This document shows, piece by piece, positions 8,802-18,318 of a stretch of 64,000 bases of DNA. This DNA is from Sphaerimonospora mesophila NBRC 14179 = JCM 3151 (GTDB taxonomy: Bacteria; Actinomycetota; Actinomycetes; Streptosporangiales; Streptosporangiaceae). The notes under the pieces are model-generated. The model saw nothing but the letters and a program-made list of their open reading frames with translations, had not been told where the DNA came from and did no database searches. The stretch's first letter is position 1. Each line of letters begins with the position of its first letter. The stretch spans positions 1 through 64,000 of the forward strand of contig BCRI01000020.1 in NCBI GenBank assembly GCA_001552515.1. The letters run 5' to 3'. Both the position numbers and the translations under genes were made by a program.

Positions 8802-9927
8802 CCGGCGGCCCTCCCTCGTCCGGACCGTCGGCCGGGTCCGCCCGAGCGACCTGCGGGGGGACTACCCGGCCTGGCTGCTGCGGGCCGCGATCGGCATTCC
8901 CTCGGTCTCCGGGAGGGAGCTGCCGGTCGCGGGCTTCCTGGCGGAACAGATGACCGCGCTCGGCTTCACCTCGCACATCGACGAGGTCGGCAACGTGCAC
9001 GGCGTGATCGGCCCGGCCGCCGGCCCGACGGTGTTGCTGCTCGGGCACATCGACACCGTCCCCGGCCGGGTGCCGGTGTGCCAGGTCGGCGACCTCCTGT
9101 ACGGCCGTGGTTCCGTGGACGCCAAGGGCGCCATGGTGGCGATGATCTGCGCCGCGGCGCGCACCGGCCAGGTGCGGCTGCACGTGGTCGGCGCGGTCGG
9201 CGAGGAGGTGGCCGGCTCGCGCGGGGCCCGGTACGTGATGGCCACGGTGCCGCGCCCGGCGGCGGTGGTGATCGGCGAGCCGAGCGGCTGGGACGGTGTC
9301 TGCCTCGGCTACAAGGGCCGCATCGGCATCGGCTACGAGATGCGGCAGCCGCCGCTGCACACCAGCAGCCCGGAGCCGACCGCCGTGGAGCGGGCCGTCC
9401 GCTTCACCCAGGACGTGCAGGGCTACCTGCGCGGGCTGTCGCAGGAACAGGACCCGGTCGCGTTCGGTGTGGCCACCGGCACGCTCACCCGGCTGGACGG
9501 CGACCTGGCCAGGGCCGAGGCGTTCCTGACCTGCCGGGTGCCGCCCGGGTTCGACTTCGCGGCGCTGGAGCGTTTCGCCCGCAGCCGCCCGCACAGCCGC
9601 ATCTGGGTGGACGAGCGGGTGCCCGGGGTGACCCGGCCGCGCGCCGATCCGGTGGTGAGCCACCTGCGCGCCGCGATCGCCGCCCAGGGGGCCCGTCCCG
9701 TGCTCAAGTTCAAGGCCGGCACCTCCGACATGAACACCCTCGACCCGTGGGGGGTGCCGATGGCCGCCTACGGGCCGGGGGACGCCCACCTCGACCACAC
9801 CAGCGACGAGCACATCCCGCTCAGCGACCTGTACCGCGCGATCGACGTGCTCTCGCTCGCCCTGCCCAGGCTCGCGCGGCAACTGGCCCGCGTGCCGCAC
9901 GCCCGCGCTCACCCCCTGGAGGCCTGA
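8794..9927 (+). CDS. lysK: LysK-like M20 metallopeptidase (AmCP release)
   Basis: This 377-residue M20-family zinc hydrolase has the motifs [19 protein letters not shown] and [10 protein letters not shown] and a late [12 protein letters not shown] with a metal-ligand His. In AmCP pathways LysK cuts the isopeptide bond between the LysW C-terminal Glu and the finished amino acid. Here that would release the diamino-dihydroxy acid. It overlaps the kinase gene upstream and the SDR gene downstream (TGATG), so these are cotranslated. An alternative role as a general deacetylase is less likely given lysW five genes earlier in the operon's line of intermediates. Confidence 0.92.
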   Translation: MGDRRPSLVRTVGRVRPSDLRGDYPAWLLRAAIGIPSVSGRELPVAGFLAEQMTALGFTSHIDEVGNVHGVIGPAAGPTVLLLGHIDTVPGRVPVCQVGDLLYGRGSVDAKGAMVAMICAAARTGQVRLHVVGAVGEEVAGSRGARYVMATVPRPAAVVIGEPSGWDGVCLGYKGRIGIGYEMRQPPLHTSSPEPTAVERAVRFTQDVQGYLRGLSQEQDPVAFGVATGTLTRLDGDLARAEAFLTCRVPPGFDFAALERFARSRPHSRIWVDERVPGVTRPRADPVVSHLRAAIAAQGARPVLKFKAGTSDMNTLDPWGVPMAAYGPGDAHLDHTSDEHIPLSDLYRAIDVLSLALPRLARQLARVPHARAHPLEA

Positions 9928-10748
9928 TGCTGCTCGACGGGAACGTCGCCATGATCACCGGAGCGGCTCGCGCGCTGGGCCGCTCGCACGCGCTGACGTT
10001 CGCGGCGGAGGGCGCGGACCTGATCCTGGTGGACCTCTGCGATCCGGACGCCGGGCCGTATCCGATGTCCGGCCGGCGTGAGCTGGAGGAGACCGCCGAC
10101 TCCTGCCGCAGGCTCGGCAGCCGGGTGCTGACCCGCGTGGCCGACGTGCGCGACCAGTCCGGCGTGGACAAGGCGGTGGCCGCGGGGCTGGACGAGTTCG
10201 GCCGGATCGACGTGCTGCTGAACAACGCCGGGATACTCGGGCCCGGCGGGCGGCGGGTGCACGAGCTGACCGAGGAGCAGTGGCTGCTCGCGCTGGACGT
10301 CAACCTGAGCGGCACCTGGCGGTGTTGCCGGGCCGTGCTGCCGCTGATGGTCGAACAGGGCGGCGGGCGGATCGTGAACACCGCGTCCACCGGCGGCCGG
10401 GTGGCCTTCGAGATGTACGCCGGCTACGTCGCCGCCAAGCACGGCGTGATCGGACTGACCAAGTCCATCGCGCTGGAGTACGGACGGCACGGCGTGCGGG
10501 CGAACGCGGTGTGCCCGAGCACCGTCGCCGACGACGCCTCGCTCGGCACCCGCAGCACCCGGGCGGTGGCCGCGGCCATGGGTGCGGAGCTGCGGGACTA
10601 CGAGCGCCATTCCGCCTCCCTGCACCCGATCGGCCGGCTGGTCACCGCGGCCGAGGTGTCCGCGGCCTGCCTGTGGCTGGCCGGCCCGCACTCCGGTGGC
10701 GTCACCGGCACGGAAGTAGTGGTGGACGGCGGCTTCACCGCCCACTGA
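9927..10748 (+). CDS. SDR oxidoreductase of the mycofactocin-associated subfamily
   Basis: This 273-residue short-chain dehydrogenase has TGAARALGRSHALTF as coenzyme loop, the NNAG motif, and catalytic Ser (NTAST) and Tyr-Lys (GYVAAK). The extra segment after the second strand (VDLCDPDAGPYPM, then a helix) is typical of the subfamily that keeps NAD tightly bound and re-oxidises it with mycofactocin. That cofactor link is family knowledge, not shown here. The start overlaps the stop of the LysK-like gene. In related azabicycle pathways an SDR acts on a hydroxyl of the released C7 amino acid; the exact oxidation or reduction here is unknown. Confidence 0.88.
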   Translation: MLLDGNVAMITGAARALGRSHALTFAAEGADLILVDLCDPDAGPYPMSGRRELEETADSCRRLGSRVLTRVADVRDQSGVDKAVAAGLDEFGRIDVLLNNAGILGPGGRRVHELTEEQWLLALDVNLSGTWRCCRAVLPLMVEQGGGRIVNTASTGGRVAFEMYAGYVAAKHGVIGLTKSIALEYGRHGVRANAVCPSTVADDASLGTRSTRAVAAAMGAELRDYERHSASLHPIGRLVTAAEVSAACLWLAGPHSGGVTGTEVVVDGGFTAH

Positions 10749-10805
10749 ACCGGAAACGACCGACCGACAGGCCGGCGCCGCCGGCGGCACGCGATGGGAG
10801 TGACA

Positions 10806-11024
10806 GTGAGCACGGACGAACGCACGTACGTGGTGGTGCGCAACCACGAGGAGCAGTACTCGATCTGGCCCGCCGGGCGGGACGTCCCGGACGGCTGGAC
10901 GGCCGACGGCTTCGCCGGGCCGAAGGACGACTGCCTGGCGCACATCGCCGAGGTGTGGACCGACCTGCGGCCGCTGAGCCTGCGCCGAGCGATGGGCGAA
11001 GAAGGAGGCATACGCGTTGGCTGA
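10806..11024 (+). CDS. mbtH: MbtH-like protein
   Basis: This 72-residue NRPS helper protein shows the MbtH signature: NHEEQYSIWP, then DGW, CLAHI and VWTDLRPLSLR. MbtH-like proteins bind adenylation domains and are needed for their folding or activity. The partner here is probably the A domain at 27489 or 38266, or an NRPS beyond the left edge. GTG 10806 is preferred over ATG 10794 because GGGAG lies six bases before it. It overlaps the PKS start by eight bases. Confidence 0.94.
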   Translation: MSTDERTYVVVRNHEEQYSIWPAGRDVPDGWTADGFAGPKDDCLAHIAEVWTDLRPLSLRRAMGEEGGIRVG

Positions 11025-14000
11025 GAATTCGCGGACCTCTCCGGTGATCCGGGATCCGGCCGGGGAGGCGCTCGCGGTGATCGGCATGAGCTGCCGGTTC
11101 GCCCCCGATCTCGACACTCCGGGCCAGTTGTGGGAGTTCCTGCGCGCCGGGCGCAGCGCGGTGGGGGAGATGCCCGCCCGGCGGTGGGATCCGTACGAGA
11201 TCGACCCGCAGACCCGCGCGATCCTGCGCAGGACCACCCGCAAGGGGTCGTTCATGCGGGACATCGAGGGTTTCGACGCCGAGTTCTTCCAGATCACGCC
11301 GCGGGAGGCCGAGTACATCGACCCGCAGCAGCGGATCATGCTGGAGCTGGCCTGGGAGGCGCTGTGCGACGCCGGGCTGCCGCCGGCCTCGCTGGCGGGC
11401 TCCAACGCCGGTGTGTACGTGGCGGCGAACTCCAACGACTACGGCCGCCGGCTGCTGGAGGACCTGGGCCGTACGGGCGCCTGGGCGGTGAACGGCACCA
11501 CCTTCTACGGCATCGCGAACCGGATCTCCTACTTCCTCGACGCGCACGGCCCGAGCATGGCGGTGGACACCGCCTGCGCCGGCTCGCTGACCGCCCTGCA
11601 CGTGGCCTGCCAGAGCCTGCGCAACGGGGAGACCGACCTGGCGATCGTCGGCGGGATCAACATCATGGCCTCGCCGGCCCTGGTGGTCGCGCTGGACGCG
11701 GCCTCCGCGACCGCGCCGGACGGGCGCAGCAAGGCGTTCGACAAGGCGGCCGACGGTTACGGACGCGGTGAGGGCGGCGTCGTCCTCGTGGTGAAGCGCC
11801 TGTCGGACGCGGTCGGCGACGGCGACCCGGTGCACGGGCTGGTGCTGGCCAGCGGCGTGTTCCAGGACGGGCGCTCCGACGGGATGATGGCGCCGAACGA
11901 CGAGGCGCAACGGCGGATGCTGCAGGAGGTCTACCAGCGGGCCGGGATCGACCCTCGTACGGTGCAGTACGTCGAGGCGCACGGCACGGGCACCCGGCTG
12001 GGCGACGCGGCGGAGGCGCGGGCGCTCGGCCGGGTTTTCGGCCCGGGCCGCGACGGCGCCGACCCGCTGCTGATCGGCACGCTCAAGCCCAACGTGGGTC
12101 ACGTCGAGGCCGCCTCCGGCATGGCCGGCGTGCTCAAGGTGCTGCTCGCGATGCGGCACGGCGAGATACCGCCCAGCCTGCATCACGAGGTCGACCCCGA
12201 GCTGGACCTGGAGTCCAACGGGATGCGCCTGGTCGGCCGGCCGACGCCGTGGCCCGAGGGCACGTACGGCCGGCGCGCCGGGGTCTCCAGCTACGGTGTG
12301 GGCGGTTCCATCGCGCACGCCGTCCTGCAGCAGGCGCCGCCGCGTGCCGGCGTGGTGAACGGCCGGGGAGACCGCGCCGGGCGACCGGCCCGGCCGTGGG
12401 TGTTCCCGGTGTCCGCCGCTTCGGAACAGGGCGTGCGCGGCCTCGCGGGCGCGGTGGCCGACTGGATCCGCGCGAACCCCGGCGTCGACCTGGACTCGCT
12501 GGCCCACACGCTGACCGTCCGCCGTTCGCACCTGGCCCGCCGCGCCGCCGTGGTGGCCGGCGACGCCGCCGAACTGCTCGCCGGGCTGGACGCGCTGGCG
12601 AACGCCGAGAGTTCGCCGGCCGTGCGGTCGGGGGCCGCGTCCGCGTTCGGCGACGGCGGAGCCGCCGGACCGGTCTGGGTGTTCTCCGGGCACGGCTCGC
12701 AGTGGTCCGGGATGGGCCGGGAGCTGCTCGGCGCGGAACCGGTGTTCGCCCGGGTGATCGACGAACTCGCCCCGGTGTACGCGGAGGAGCTGGGGTGGAC
12801 CCCGCGGGAGGCGATCGAGGCGGGCGGCCCGTGGACGGTGACCCGCACCCAGGCGATGACCTTCGCGATGCAGGTCGCCCTCGCCGAGTCGTGGTCGCAC
12901 CTGGGACTGCGCCCGGGAGCGGTGATCGGGCACTCGGTGGGCGAGATCGCCGCCGCCACGGTGGCGGGCTGCCTGGAGCGGGCCGAGGCGGCGCGGTTCG
13001 CCTGCCGCCGCGCCCGCGCGCTGGAGCAGGTGGCCGGGCGCGGCGCGATGGCGATGGTGCCGATGGCCTTCGACGACGCCGAGCGGCGGGTGGCCGGCCG
13101 GGACGGCGTGGTCGCCGCGATCGCCGCCAGCCCCCTGTCCACCGTGGTCTCGGGTGACATCGACGCGGTCGACGCCCTGGTGGCCGAGCTCGCGGCCGAG
13201 GGCGTCCAGGCCCGCAGGGTGAACACCGACGTCGCCTTCCACAGTCCGCACGTGGTGGAGGTCCTGGAACAGGTCGCGCGGGCCGCCGGCGAGCTGCGCG
13301 CCGTCGCCCCCCGGGTGCCGCTCTACAGCACCGCCATGGCCGACCCGCGCTCCGGCACGCCACGCGAGGGCGGGTACTGGGTCGCGAACCTGGCCGATCC
13401 CGTGCGCTTCCACCAGGCCGTACGGGCCGCCCTGGACGACGGGGCCCGGGTGTTCCTCGAGGTCTCCTCGCATCCGGTGGTGGCGCACTCGATCACGGAG
13501 ACCGCCCTGCACGCCGGGGTCTCCGACGCCCAGGTGGCGATCACCCTGCGCCGGGACCTGCCGGAGCAGCGCACGATGCTGGCCAACCTGGCCCGGCTGC
13601 ACTGTCTGGGCGCCCCGGTCACCTGGTCGTACGGCGGTGATCTGGTGGACGTCCCCGGGGTGCGCTGGCAGCATCGGCCGTACTGGATCTTCCCGGACAC
13701 GCCACCGGAGCGGGGAGCGGGCCGGGGGCACGACCCGGACTCGCACACGCTGGTCGGCGGGCGCACCACCGTCGCCAGCGCCCCGGTGCAGCGGGTCTGG
13801 CAGACGGAGCTGGACATGTCCAACCGTCCCTACGTGCAGTCGCACATGGTCGTCGGAGTGGAGACGGTGCCCGCCTCCGTGGTGCTCAACTCGTTCATCG
13901 GCGCGGCCACCGGCGAAGGCGAGGCGCCCTGCGGGCTGCGCGACGTGGTGTTCCGCATCCCGCTGGCGGCGCACCCGCCGCGGGTGGTGCAGGTGGTGAT

Positions 14001-16359
14001 GGAACAGGACAAGGTCCGCATCGCCAGCCGGATCAAGCGCGACCAGGACGGCGGGGCCGCACACGATGACGAGTGGCTGACCCACACCACCGCGACCGTG
14101 GTACGCGAGCCGCGGGTCGGGGACACCCCGATGGAGGACCCGGACGTGATCCGGTCGCGCTGCCCGGTGTCCTGGACCTGGGCGAAGGTGGACGGGATCT
14201 TCCGGGCGATGGGCGTGGACGGCTACACCTTCCCCTGGGTGGTGGAGGAGCTGGTACGCGGCGAGGACGAGCAGTTCGCCACGGTGACCGTGGACCACAC
14301 CCCGAAGCTGCACCCGTCGAGCTGGACCGCGGTGATCGACGCCGCGCTGACCGCCAGCGGCGTGCTGGTGATGAGCGAGGACTCGTCCGTGCTGCGCACG
14401 TCGTCGCACCTGGAGTGGATCGCCTTCCGCGGCGCCCCACCGGGCCGGATCATGGTGCACACCACCCGCGACCCGCGTACGCCGGACACCATCGACATGG
14501 TGGTGGCCGACGAGAGCGGCACGGTGGTGTGCGAGGCCAGGGGGCTGCGCTACGTCAAGGTGCAGGACGTCGGCTCGGGCGCGGTCGGCCCGCGCCAGCT
14601 GGTGCACGAGCTGGGCTGGGAGCCGGTGGAGGTTCCCGCCGACGCGCCGGTGCCGCGCAGGGCCCTGCTGGTGGGGCGGTCCGGCGGCTGGCCCGCGCTG
14701 ACCGAGGCGCTCGCCGTGCGCGGCGTGGAGTGCCGTACGGTGGCGGATCCGGCCGCGATCGGCGACGGCCTGCTCGCCGCGGGCGACGCGGTGATCGTGG
14801 CGCCGCAGGCGCTGCTGCCGGGGGAGCCTCCCGAGCGGGCGGCCCGCCGGTGCACGCTGACGTTGCTCGACGCCGTGCAGCGGGTGGCGGCGATCCCGGA
14901 CGCGCGGCGCAGACCCGCGGTATGGGTGCTCACCGAGGGGGTGCGCGCCGGCGCGTCCGAGGCCGCGCTGCCGCACGCCCCGCTGTGGGGCGCCGGCCGG
15001 ATCGTCGCCGGTGAGCGTCCCGACCTGTGGGGCGGCGTGATCGACGTCGCCGAGGGCGCGGGACCGGCCTCGGCCGCCGCGGTGATCGGGGCCCTGCCGC
15101 CCACCGAGGACGTGCTCTCCGTCACCTCCGAGGGCGTGTTCGCCGCCCGGCTGCGGAAGATCGACCGGCCCGCCGAGCGCGAGCCGGCGGACTGCCGCCC
15201 GGACGGGACGTACCTGATCACCGGTGGCCTGGGCGCGCTCGGCCTGGAGGCGGCGCGGCACCTGGTCGAGCGGGGCGCACGCCGGCTGGTGCTGATCGGC
15301 AGGCGGGGACTGCCGCCGCGGTCGGAGTGGGACCGGGTGAGCGACCCGGCGGTCGCCGCGCGGATCGCCGAGGTGGCCGCGCTGGAGCAGGCCGGCGCCA
15401 CGGTGCGGGTGCTGCGGCTGGACGTCTCCGACGCCGAGGCGACGGCCCGCGCGCTCGATCCCGGCGCGCTGGACATGCCGCCAGTGCGGGGCATCGTGCA
15501 CTGCGCTGGAGTGGTGTCCGACGCGCTGGTGGAGAACACCCGCGCGGAGAACCTGGACACCACCATGGGACCGAAGGCCGACGGCGCCATGGTCCTGCAT
15601 CGCCTGTTCCCGGCCGGCACGCTCGACTTCTTCACCATGTTCTCCTCGTGCGGCCAACTGGTCCGGCTCACCGGCCAGGTCAGCTACGCGGCGGCGAACT
15701 CGTTCCTGGACGGGCTGGCCGTGTTGCGGCGGGCCCAGGGCGAGACCGGCACGGCCAGCTTCGGGTGGGCGCAGTGGATCGGCCGCGGAATGGGCGAGAG
15801 CACGGGAAGGACGACGATCCTGGAGGCCGAGTCCCGCGGGATGGGCGGGATCACCGTCACCGAGGCGCTGCGGAGCTGGACCTACGCGGACCGGTTCGAT
15901 CCGCGGTACGTGGCGGTGATGCGGGTGATGCCCGACCACACCCTGCCGGTGCTCGCCGGCCTGTCGGCCACCGAGTCCGGGGCGGAGAGCTCCGGCGGCG
16001 GTGCGGTGGACTGGTCCGCCGTGCCGCCGCACGAGCTGGCGGAGAAGGTGCTGGCGGAGACGCACGAGCAGGTGGCCGCCGAGCTCAACCTCGCACCGGA
16101 CGACATCGCGATCGACCGGCCGCTGCTCGAACTCGGCGTCGACTCGGTGCTCACCGTGGCCCTGCGGGTGCGGCTGCACCGGTGCTTCGCGGTGGATCTG
16201 CCGCCCACGATCCTCTGGAGCAACCCGACCGTGCGCGCACTGGCGGATCACCTCGTCGCCGAGGTCGGCGGGGCCTCGGCCGAACCCGCCGGGGAGGACC
16301 CGCCCCCGGCACCGGAGCCGCCGGTGCGGGCGGCCGCCGTGGCGGAGACGGTCGGCTGA
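11017..16359 (+). CDS. Iterative type I PKS of the MSAS/naphthoate synthase type (KS-AT-DH-KR-ACP)
   Basis: This 1780-residue single-module PKS has these domains in order. KS spans about 15-440 (catalytic Cys187 in VDTACAGSL; the DGRSKAFDKAADGYGRGEGG stretch is typical of bacterial aromatic PKSs). AT spans about 550-860 (Ser640 in GHSVGE; malonyl-like AFHS). DH or thioester-hydrolase-like spans about 900-1200 (His943 in HMVVGVETVP). KR spans about 1385-1600 (Tyr1557). ACP is at the end (Ser1710). The layout and length match bacterial iterative synthases for 6-methylsalicylate or 1-naphthoate (ChlB1, NcsB, AziB). There is no thioesterase, so release needs a partner such as the BtrH-like protein. 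The start is TTG at 11017, nine bases after GAAGGAGG. Ring size (benzoate or naphthoate) cannot be judged by eye. Confidence 0.92.
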   Translation: MAENSRTSPVIRDPAGEALAVIGMSCRFAPDLDTPGQLWEFLRAGRSAVGEMPARRWDPYEIDPQTRAILRRTTRKGSFMRDIEGFDAEFFQITPREAEYIDPQQRIMLELAWEALCDAGLPPASLAGSNAGVYVAANSNDYGRRLLEDLGRTGAWAVNGTTFYGIANRISYFLDAHGPSMAVDTACAGSLTALHVACQSLRNGETDLAIVGGINIMASPALVVALDAASATAPDGRSKAFDKAADGYGRGEGGVVLVVKRLSDAVGDGDPVHGLVLASGVFQDGRSDGMMAPNDEAQRRMLQEVYQRAGIDPRTVQYVEAHGTGTRLGDAAEARALGRVFGPGRDGADPLLIGTLKPNVGHVEAASGMAGVLKVLLAMRHGEIPPSLHHEVDPELDLESNGMRLVGRPTPWPEGTYGRRAGVSSYGVGGSIAHAVLQQAPPRAGVVNGRGDRAGRPARPWVFPVSAASEQGVRGLAGAVADWIRANPGVDLDSLAHTLTVRRSHLARRAAVVAGDAAELLAGLDALANAESSPAVRSGAASAFGDGGAAGPVWVFSGHGSQWSGMGRELLGAEPVFARVIDELAPVYAEELGWTPREAIEAGGPWTVTRTQAMTFAMQVALAESWSHLGLRPGAVIGHSVGEIAAATVAGCLERAEAARFACRRARALEQVAGRGAMAMVPMAFDDAERRVAGRDGVVAAIAASPLSTVVSGDIDAVDALVAELAAEGVQARRVNTDVAFHSPHVVEVLEQVARAAGELRAVAPRVPLYSTAMADPRSGTPREGGYWVANLADPVRFHQAVRAALDDGARVFLEVSSHPVVAHSITETALHAGVSDAQVAITLRRDLPEQRTMLANLARLHCLGAPVTWSYGGDLVDVPGVRWQHRPYWIFPDTPPERGAGRGHDPDSHTLVGGRTTVASAPVQRVWQTELDMSNRPYVQSHMVVGVETVPASVVLNSFIGAATGEGEAPCGLRDVVFRIPLAAHPPRVVQVVMEQDKVRIASRIKRDQDGGAAHDDEWLTHTTATVVREPRVGDTPMEDPDVIRSRCPVSWTWAKVDGIFRAMGVDGYTFPWVVEELVRGEDEQFATVTVDHTPKLHPSSWTAVIDAALTASGVLVMSEDSSVLRTSSHLEWIAFRGAPPGRIMVHTTRDPRTPDTIDMVVADESGTVVCEARGLRYVKVQDVGSGAVGPRQLVHELGWEPVEVPADAPVPRRALLVGRSGGWPALTEALAVRGVECRTVADPAAIGDGLLAAGDAVIVAPQALLPGEPPERAARRCTLTLLDAVQRVAAIPDARRRPAVWVLTEGVRAGASEAALPHAPLWGAGRIVAGERPDLWGGVIDVAEGAGPASAAAVIGALPPTEDVLSVTSEGVFAARLRKIDRPAEREPADCRPDGTYLITGGLGALGLEAARHLVERGARRLVLIGRRGLPPRSEWDRVSDPAVAARIAEVAALEQAGATVRVLRLDVSDAEATARALDPGALDMPPVRGIVHCAGVVSDALVENTRAENLDTTMGPKADGAMVLHRLFPAGTLDFFTMFSSCGQLVRLTGQVSYAAANSFLDGLAVLRRAQGETGTASFGWAQWIGRGMGESTGRTTILEAESRGMGGITVTEALRSWTYADRFDPRYVAVMRVMPDHTLPVLAGLSATESGAESSGGGAVDWSAVPPHELAEKVLAETHEQVAAELNLAPDDIAIDRPLLELGVDSVLTVALRVRLHRCFAVDLPPTILWSNPTVRALADHLVAEVGGASAEPAGEDPPPAPEPPVRAAAVAETVG

Positions 16360-16376
16360 CCGCCGGCCGGATGAGC

Positions 16377-16411
16377 GGGCCGCGGCGGTGACGATCTCAC
16401 CGCCGCGGCCC
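16377..16411 (+). terminator. Strong hairpin after the PKS gene
   Basis: A perfect 15-bp inverted repeat (GGGCCGCGGCGGTGA and its complement) with a 5-nt loop starts 18 bases after the PKS stop. It likely ends the lysW-to-PKS transcript, so the next gene needs its own promoter. Confidence 0.8.
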
Positions 16412-16798
16412 CCCGCCGGAACCCGGGACGGTGCGCCCTGCCGCTCCCGGGTACGGCCGCCGCGGTGAACGGATCGATGGACGGCGCGGATACGACACGT
16501 GCGACGGTCTCCTGTCCACACCCGACCGGTGCGGCGAAAACTCCTGGTCGGGAGTTCGGAAGCGACAGGACGCTCCCGGATCAGGCAGGACAATGATGTG
16601 AGTATGTAGTATTATCACTACGAAGACTGTGGGGTCTGTTGTGTAGACATATTGTCGACAGTGGGTCCCGCCTCGTGGTTGCGTGAGAAGGGTCCACACC
16701 ACCGGCACCCGCGGTGGGAACGGGCCGGGGAGTAGCGCACGGCTCTGGGCCGGCCGGTATTCGTTGACGTCGAACCGCCGAGGGGAAGCCACTCATGG
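16412..16798 (+). promoter_or_regulatory. Promoter region ahead of the oxygenase operon
   Basis: This non-coding stretch has an AT-rich core at 16590-16665. It contains the small inverted repeat GTAGT-ATTATC-ACTAC (16606-16621), the string TCTGTTGTGTAGACATATTG (16635-16654) that resembles sequence before lysW, and a TGTCGACA palindrome (16653-16660). These are candidate operator or promoter elements for the operon that starts with the 2-oxoglutarate oxygenase. GAGGGG lies just before the ATGs at 16795 and 16799. Confidence 0.5.
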
Positions 16799-17641
16799 AT
16801 GAATCCGACTGGGCAACCGGGTGTGCCGCCGCGGCCGGCCGCCGGGAGCCGTACCCGCTCGGACGCACTCGGACGTCCGGGTGAGGGTGCGGAGATGATC
16901 GAAAAATCGATGCTCGGCGGTCTGCGCGCCGACGACTTCGCCGAGCGCGGCTGGGCGCACGGCCGCCTGCATGCCGAGGGACACGACTGGCAGCGGTTCG
17001 CGGCGTCCTGGGACGACCTGGTCCCGGACGCCTACCTGGGCTCGGCGCGGTGCCGCCGCAATCGCCGATACTGCAGGCTGCTCGCGCACCGCGACGGCAC
17101 GCTGGAGCCGTTGAGCGGCTCGGAGTTCTTCCAGAAGAAAGCGGTCAACCGGGTGTTCGGCGACCAGTTGCGCGTGTTCGCGCCCCTGACCGACGCGACG
17201 CTCGTGAGCCCCGGATTCCTCCACATATTGCGGGAGTCCGTGGCATTCGTTAACGAGGTGGCGGGGACACGTGACTGGGAACTCGGCGTCCACTTCATCC
17301 GCGTGATCGCCGACCCGCACGAGGCCTCGGAACCCGCGCCGGAGGGCCGGCACTCGGACGGGCACTCGTACGTGTTGATCTATCTGATCGGCCGCCACCA
17401 CTGTGTCGGCGGGGAGAACCAGATCTTCCAGCGGGGCGAGCCGGAGGCGCGTCATTCGGTGACCATGACCGAGCCGCTGGAGGTCCTGGTGCTCAGCGAC
17501 ACCACGATGGAGCACGCGGTCAGCGAGATCCGCGCGGTGGATCCGAGCGGTCCGGGCTGGCGGGACACCATGATCCTCGACTTCAACACGGTGCCGGACC
17601 CCGCCCGGGTGGCGGGGCGCACGTACCGCTCACTGCAGTGA
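16799..17641 (+). CDS. 2-Oxoglutarate/Fe(II) oxygenase of the 2OG-Fe_Oxy_2 (BsmA/IDO-like) family
   Basis: This 280-residue non-haem iron oxygenase has the metal triad H185-S-D187 in GRHSDGHSYV and distal H239 in TTMEHAV, with a candidate 2-oxoglutarate Arg near 258. The family includes free amino acid hydroxylases such as isoleucine dioxygenase, so hydroxylation of a free amino acid, or of the azabicycle precursor, is a reasonable guess. ATG 16799 follows GAGGGG at an unusually long 12 bases. ATG 16895 (residue 33) would remove a low-complexity N-terminal tail and may be the true start. It begins an operon with the hypothetical, BtrH-like, LysX and sulfotransferase genes. Confidence 0.85.
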   Translation: MNPTGQPGVPPRPAAGSRTRSDALGRPGEGAEMIEKSMLGGLRADDFAERGWAHGRLHAEGHDWQRFAASWDDLVPDAYLGSARCRRNRRYCRLLAHRDGTLEPLSGSEFFQKKAVNRVFGDQLRVFAPLTDATLVSPGFLHILRESVAFVNEVAGTRDWELGVHFIRVIADPHEASEPAPEGRHSDGHSYVLIYLIGRHHCVGGENQIFQRGEPEARHSVTMTEPLEVLVLSDTTMEHAVSEIRAVDPSGPGWRDTMILDFNTVPDPARVAGRTYRSLQ

Positions 17642-17652
17642 CCGGAGGTTCG

Positions 17653-18318
17653 ATGAGCCAGTTGTCAACGCATCCGGCAACCCTCCCCGCGACGGCCGGC
17701 CGCCCCGTGCGAAGCGTGCGGGCGACCACGTCGTCTCCGGAGTTCCTCCTGGTCGGCATCGACGACCTGCTCAACAACCGGGCGATCACCGGCGCCGCCG
17801 ATCTCGGCGACGGGCGGTTGAACGCGTGGGGGAACTCCTTCCCCGCCGAGGAGCTCCCCGCGCCCGGCACGCTCGTCGAGGTGGCCGGCATCCCCTTCCA
17901 GTGGGCGAACGCGCACACGGAAGGCGACAACGTGCGGTGCGAGGGACAGATCATCGACATCCCGCCGGCCCGGTACGACTGGATCTACCTGCTCGCCGCC
18001 TCCGAACGGCGCAGCGAGGACACGCTCTGGGCGTACTACGACGACGGGTACGCCGATCCGCTGCGGGTGGGGGTCTCGGACTTCCTGGACGGCACGCCGG
18101 TGTTCGGCGAACTGCCCGGGTTCCGGACCACCCGGATGCACTATCCGCACCACGTGCAGCACGGCCTGCCCACCACGATGTGGCTGTCCAGGGTCGGGAT
18201 GCCGCGTCACGGCCGCGCGCTCGCGCTGCGGCTGCCGCGATCGGTCGCGTTGCACGTCTTCGCCGTCACGCTGCTGACCGGGATCGACGTACGGCGGGCG
18301 GACGGGACGACGGCATGA
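17653..18318 (+). CDS. Conserved hypothetical, predicted beta-sandwich protein
   Basis: I cannot name this 221-residue protein. Its middle, with FPAEELPAPGTLVEV, GIPFQW, GDNVRCEGQ and RYDWIYLLAASE, resembles jelly-roll modules found at the ends of some glycoside hydrolases. In those, FPAEELP and GDNV..GQ strings recur and the fold is thought to bind ligands. No catalytic motif is visible. ATG 17653 has GGAGG five bases upstream. Its stop overlaps the start of the BtrH-like gene (ATGA), so the two are coupled and may work together, for example by binding a carrier-bound or amine substrate. That link is inference. Confidence 0.7.
   Translation: MSQLSTHPATLPATAGRPVRSVRATTSSPEFLLVGIDDLLNNRAITGAADLGDGRLNAWGNSFPAEELPAPGTLVEVAGIPFQWANAHTEGDNVRCEGQIIDIPPARYDWIYLLAASERRSEDTLWAYYDDGYADPLRVGVSDFLDGTPVFGELPGFRTTRMHYPHHVQHGLPTTMWLSRVGMPRHGRALALRLPRSVALHVFAVTLLTGIDVRRADGTTA

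Noticed and set aside
11017-16359. Claim that the PKS product is the azinomycin naphthoate
   Set aside because: Ring size and cyclisation cannot be told from visible motifs, and the O-methyltransferase of azinomycin is not in the window.
10735-16593. Very long minus-strand open frame opposite the PKS
   Set aside because: It is a codon-bias shadow of the PKS gene; no recognisable domains and composition typical of antisense reading.
16795-16884. 29-codon frame starting at ATG 16795 with a better-spaced ribosome site than the oxygenase start
   Set aside because: It overlaps the oxygenase gene in another frame, shows no motif, and is more simply explained by uncertainty in the oxygenase start.
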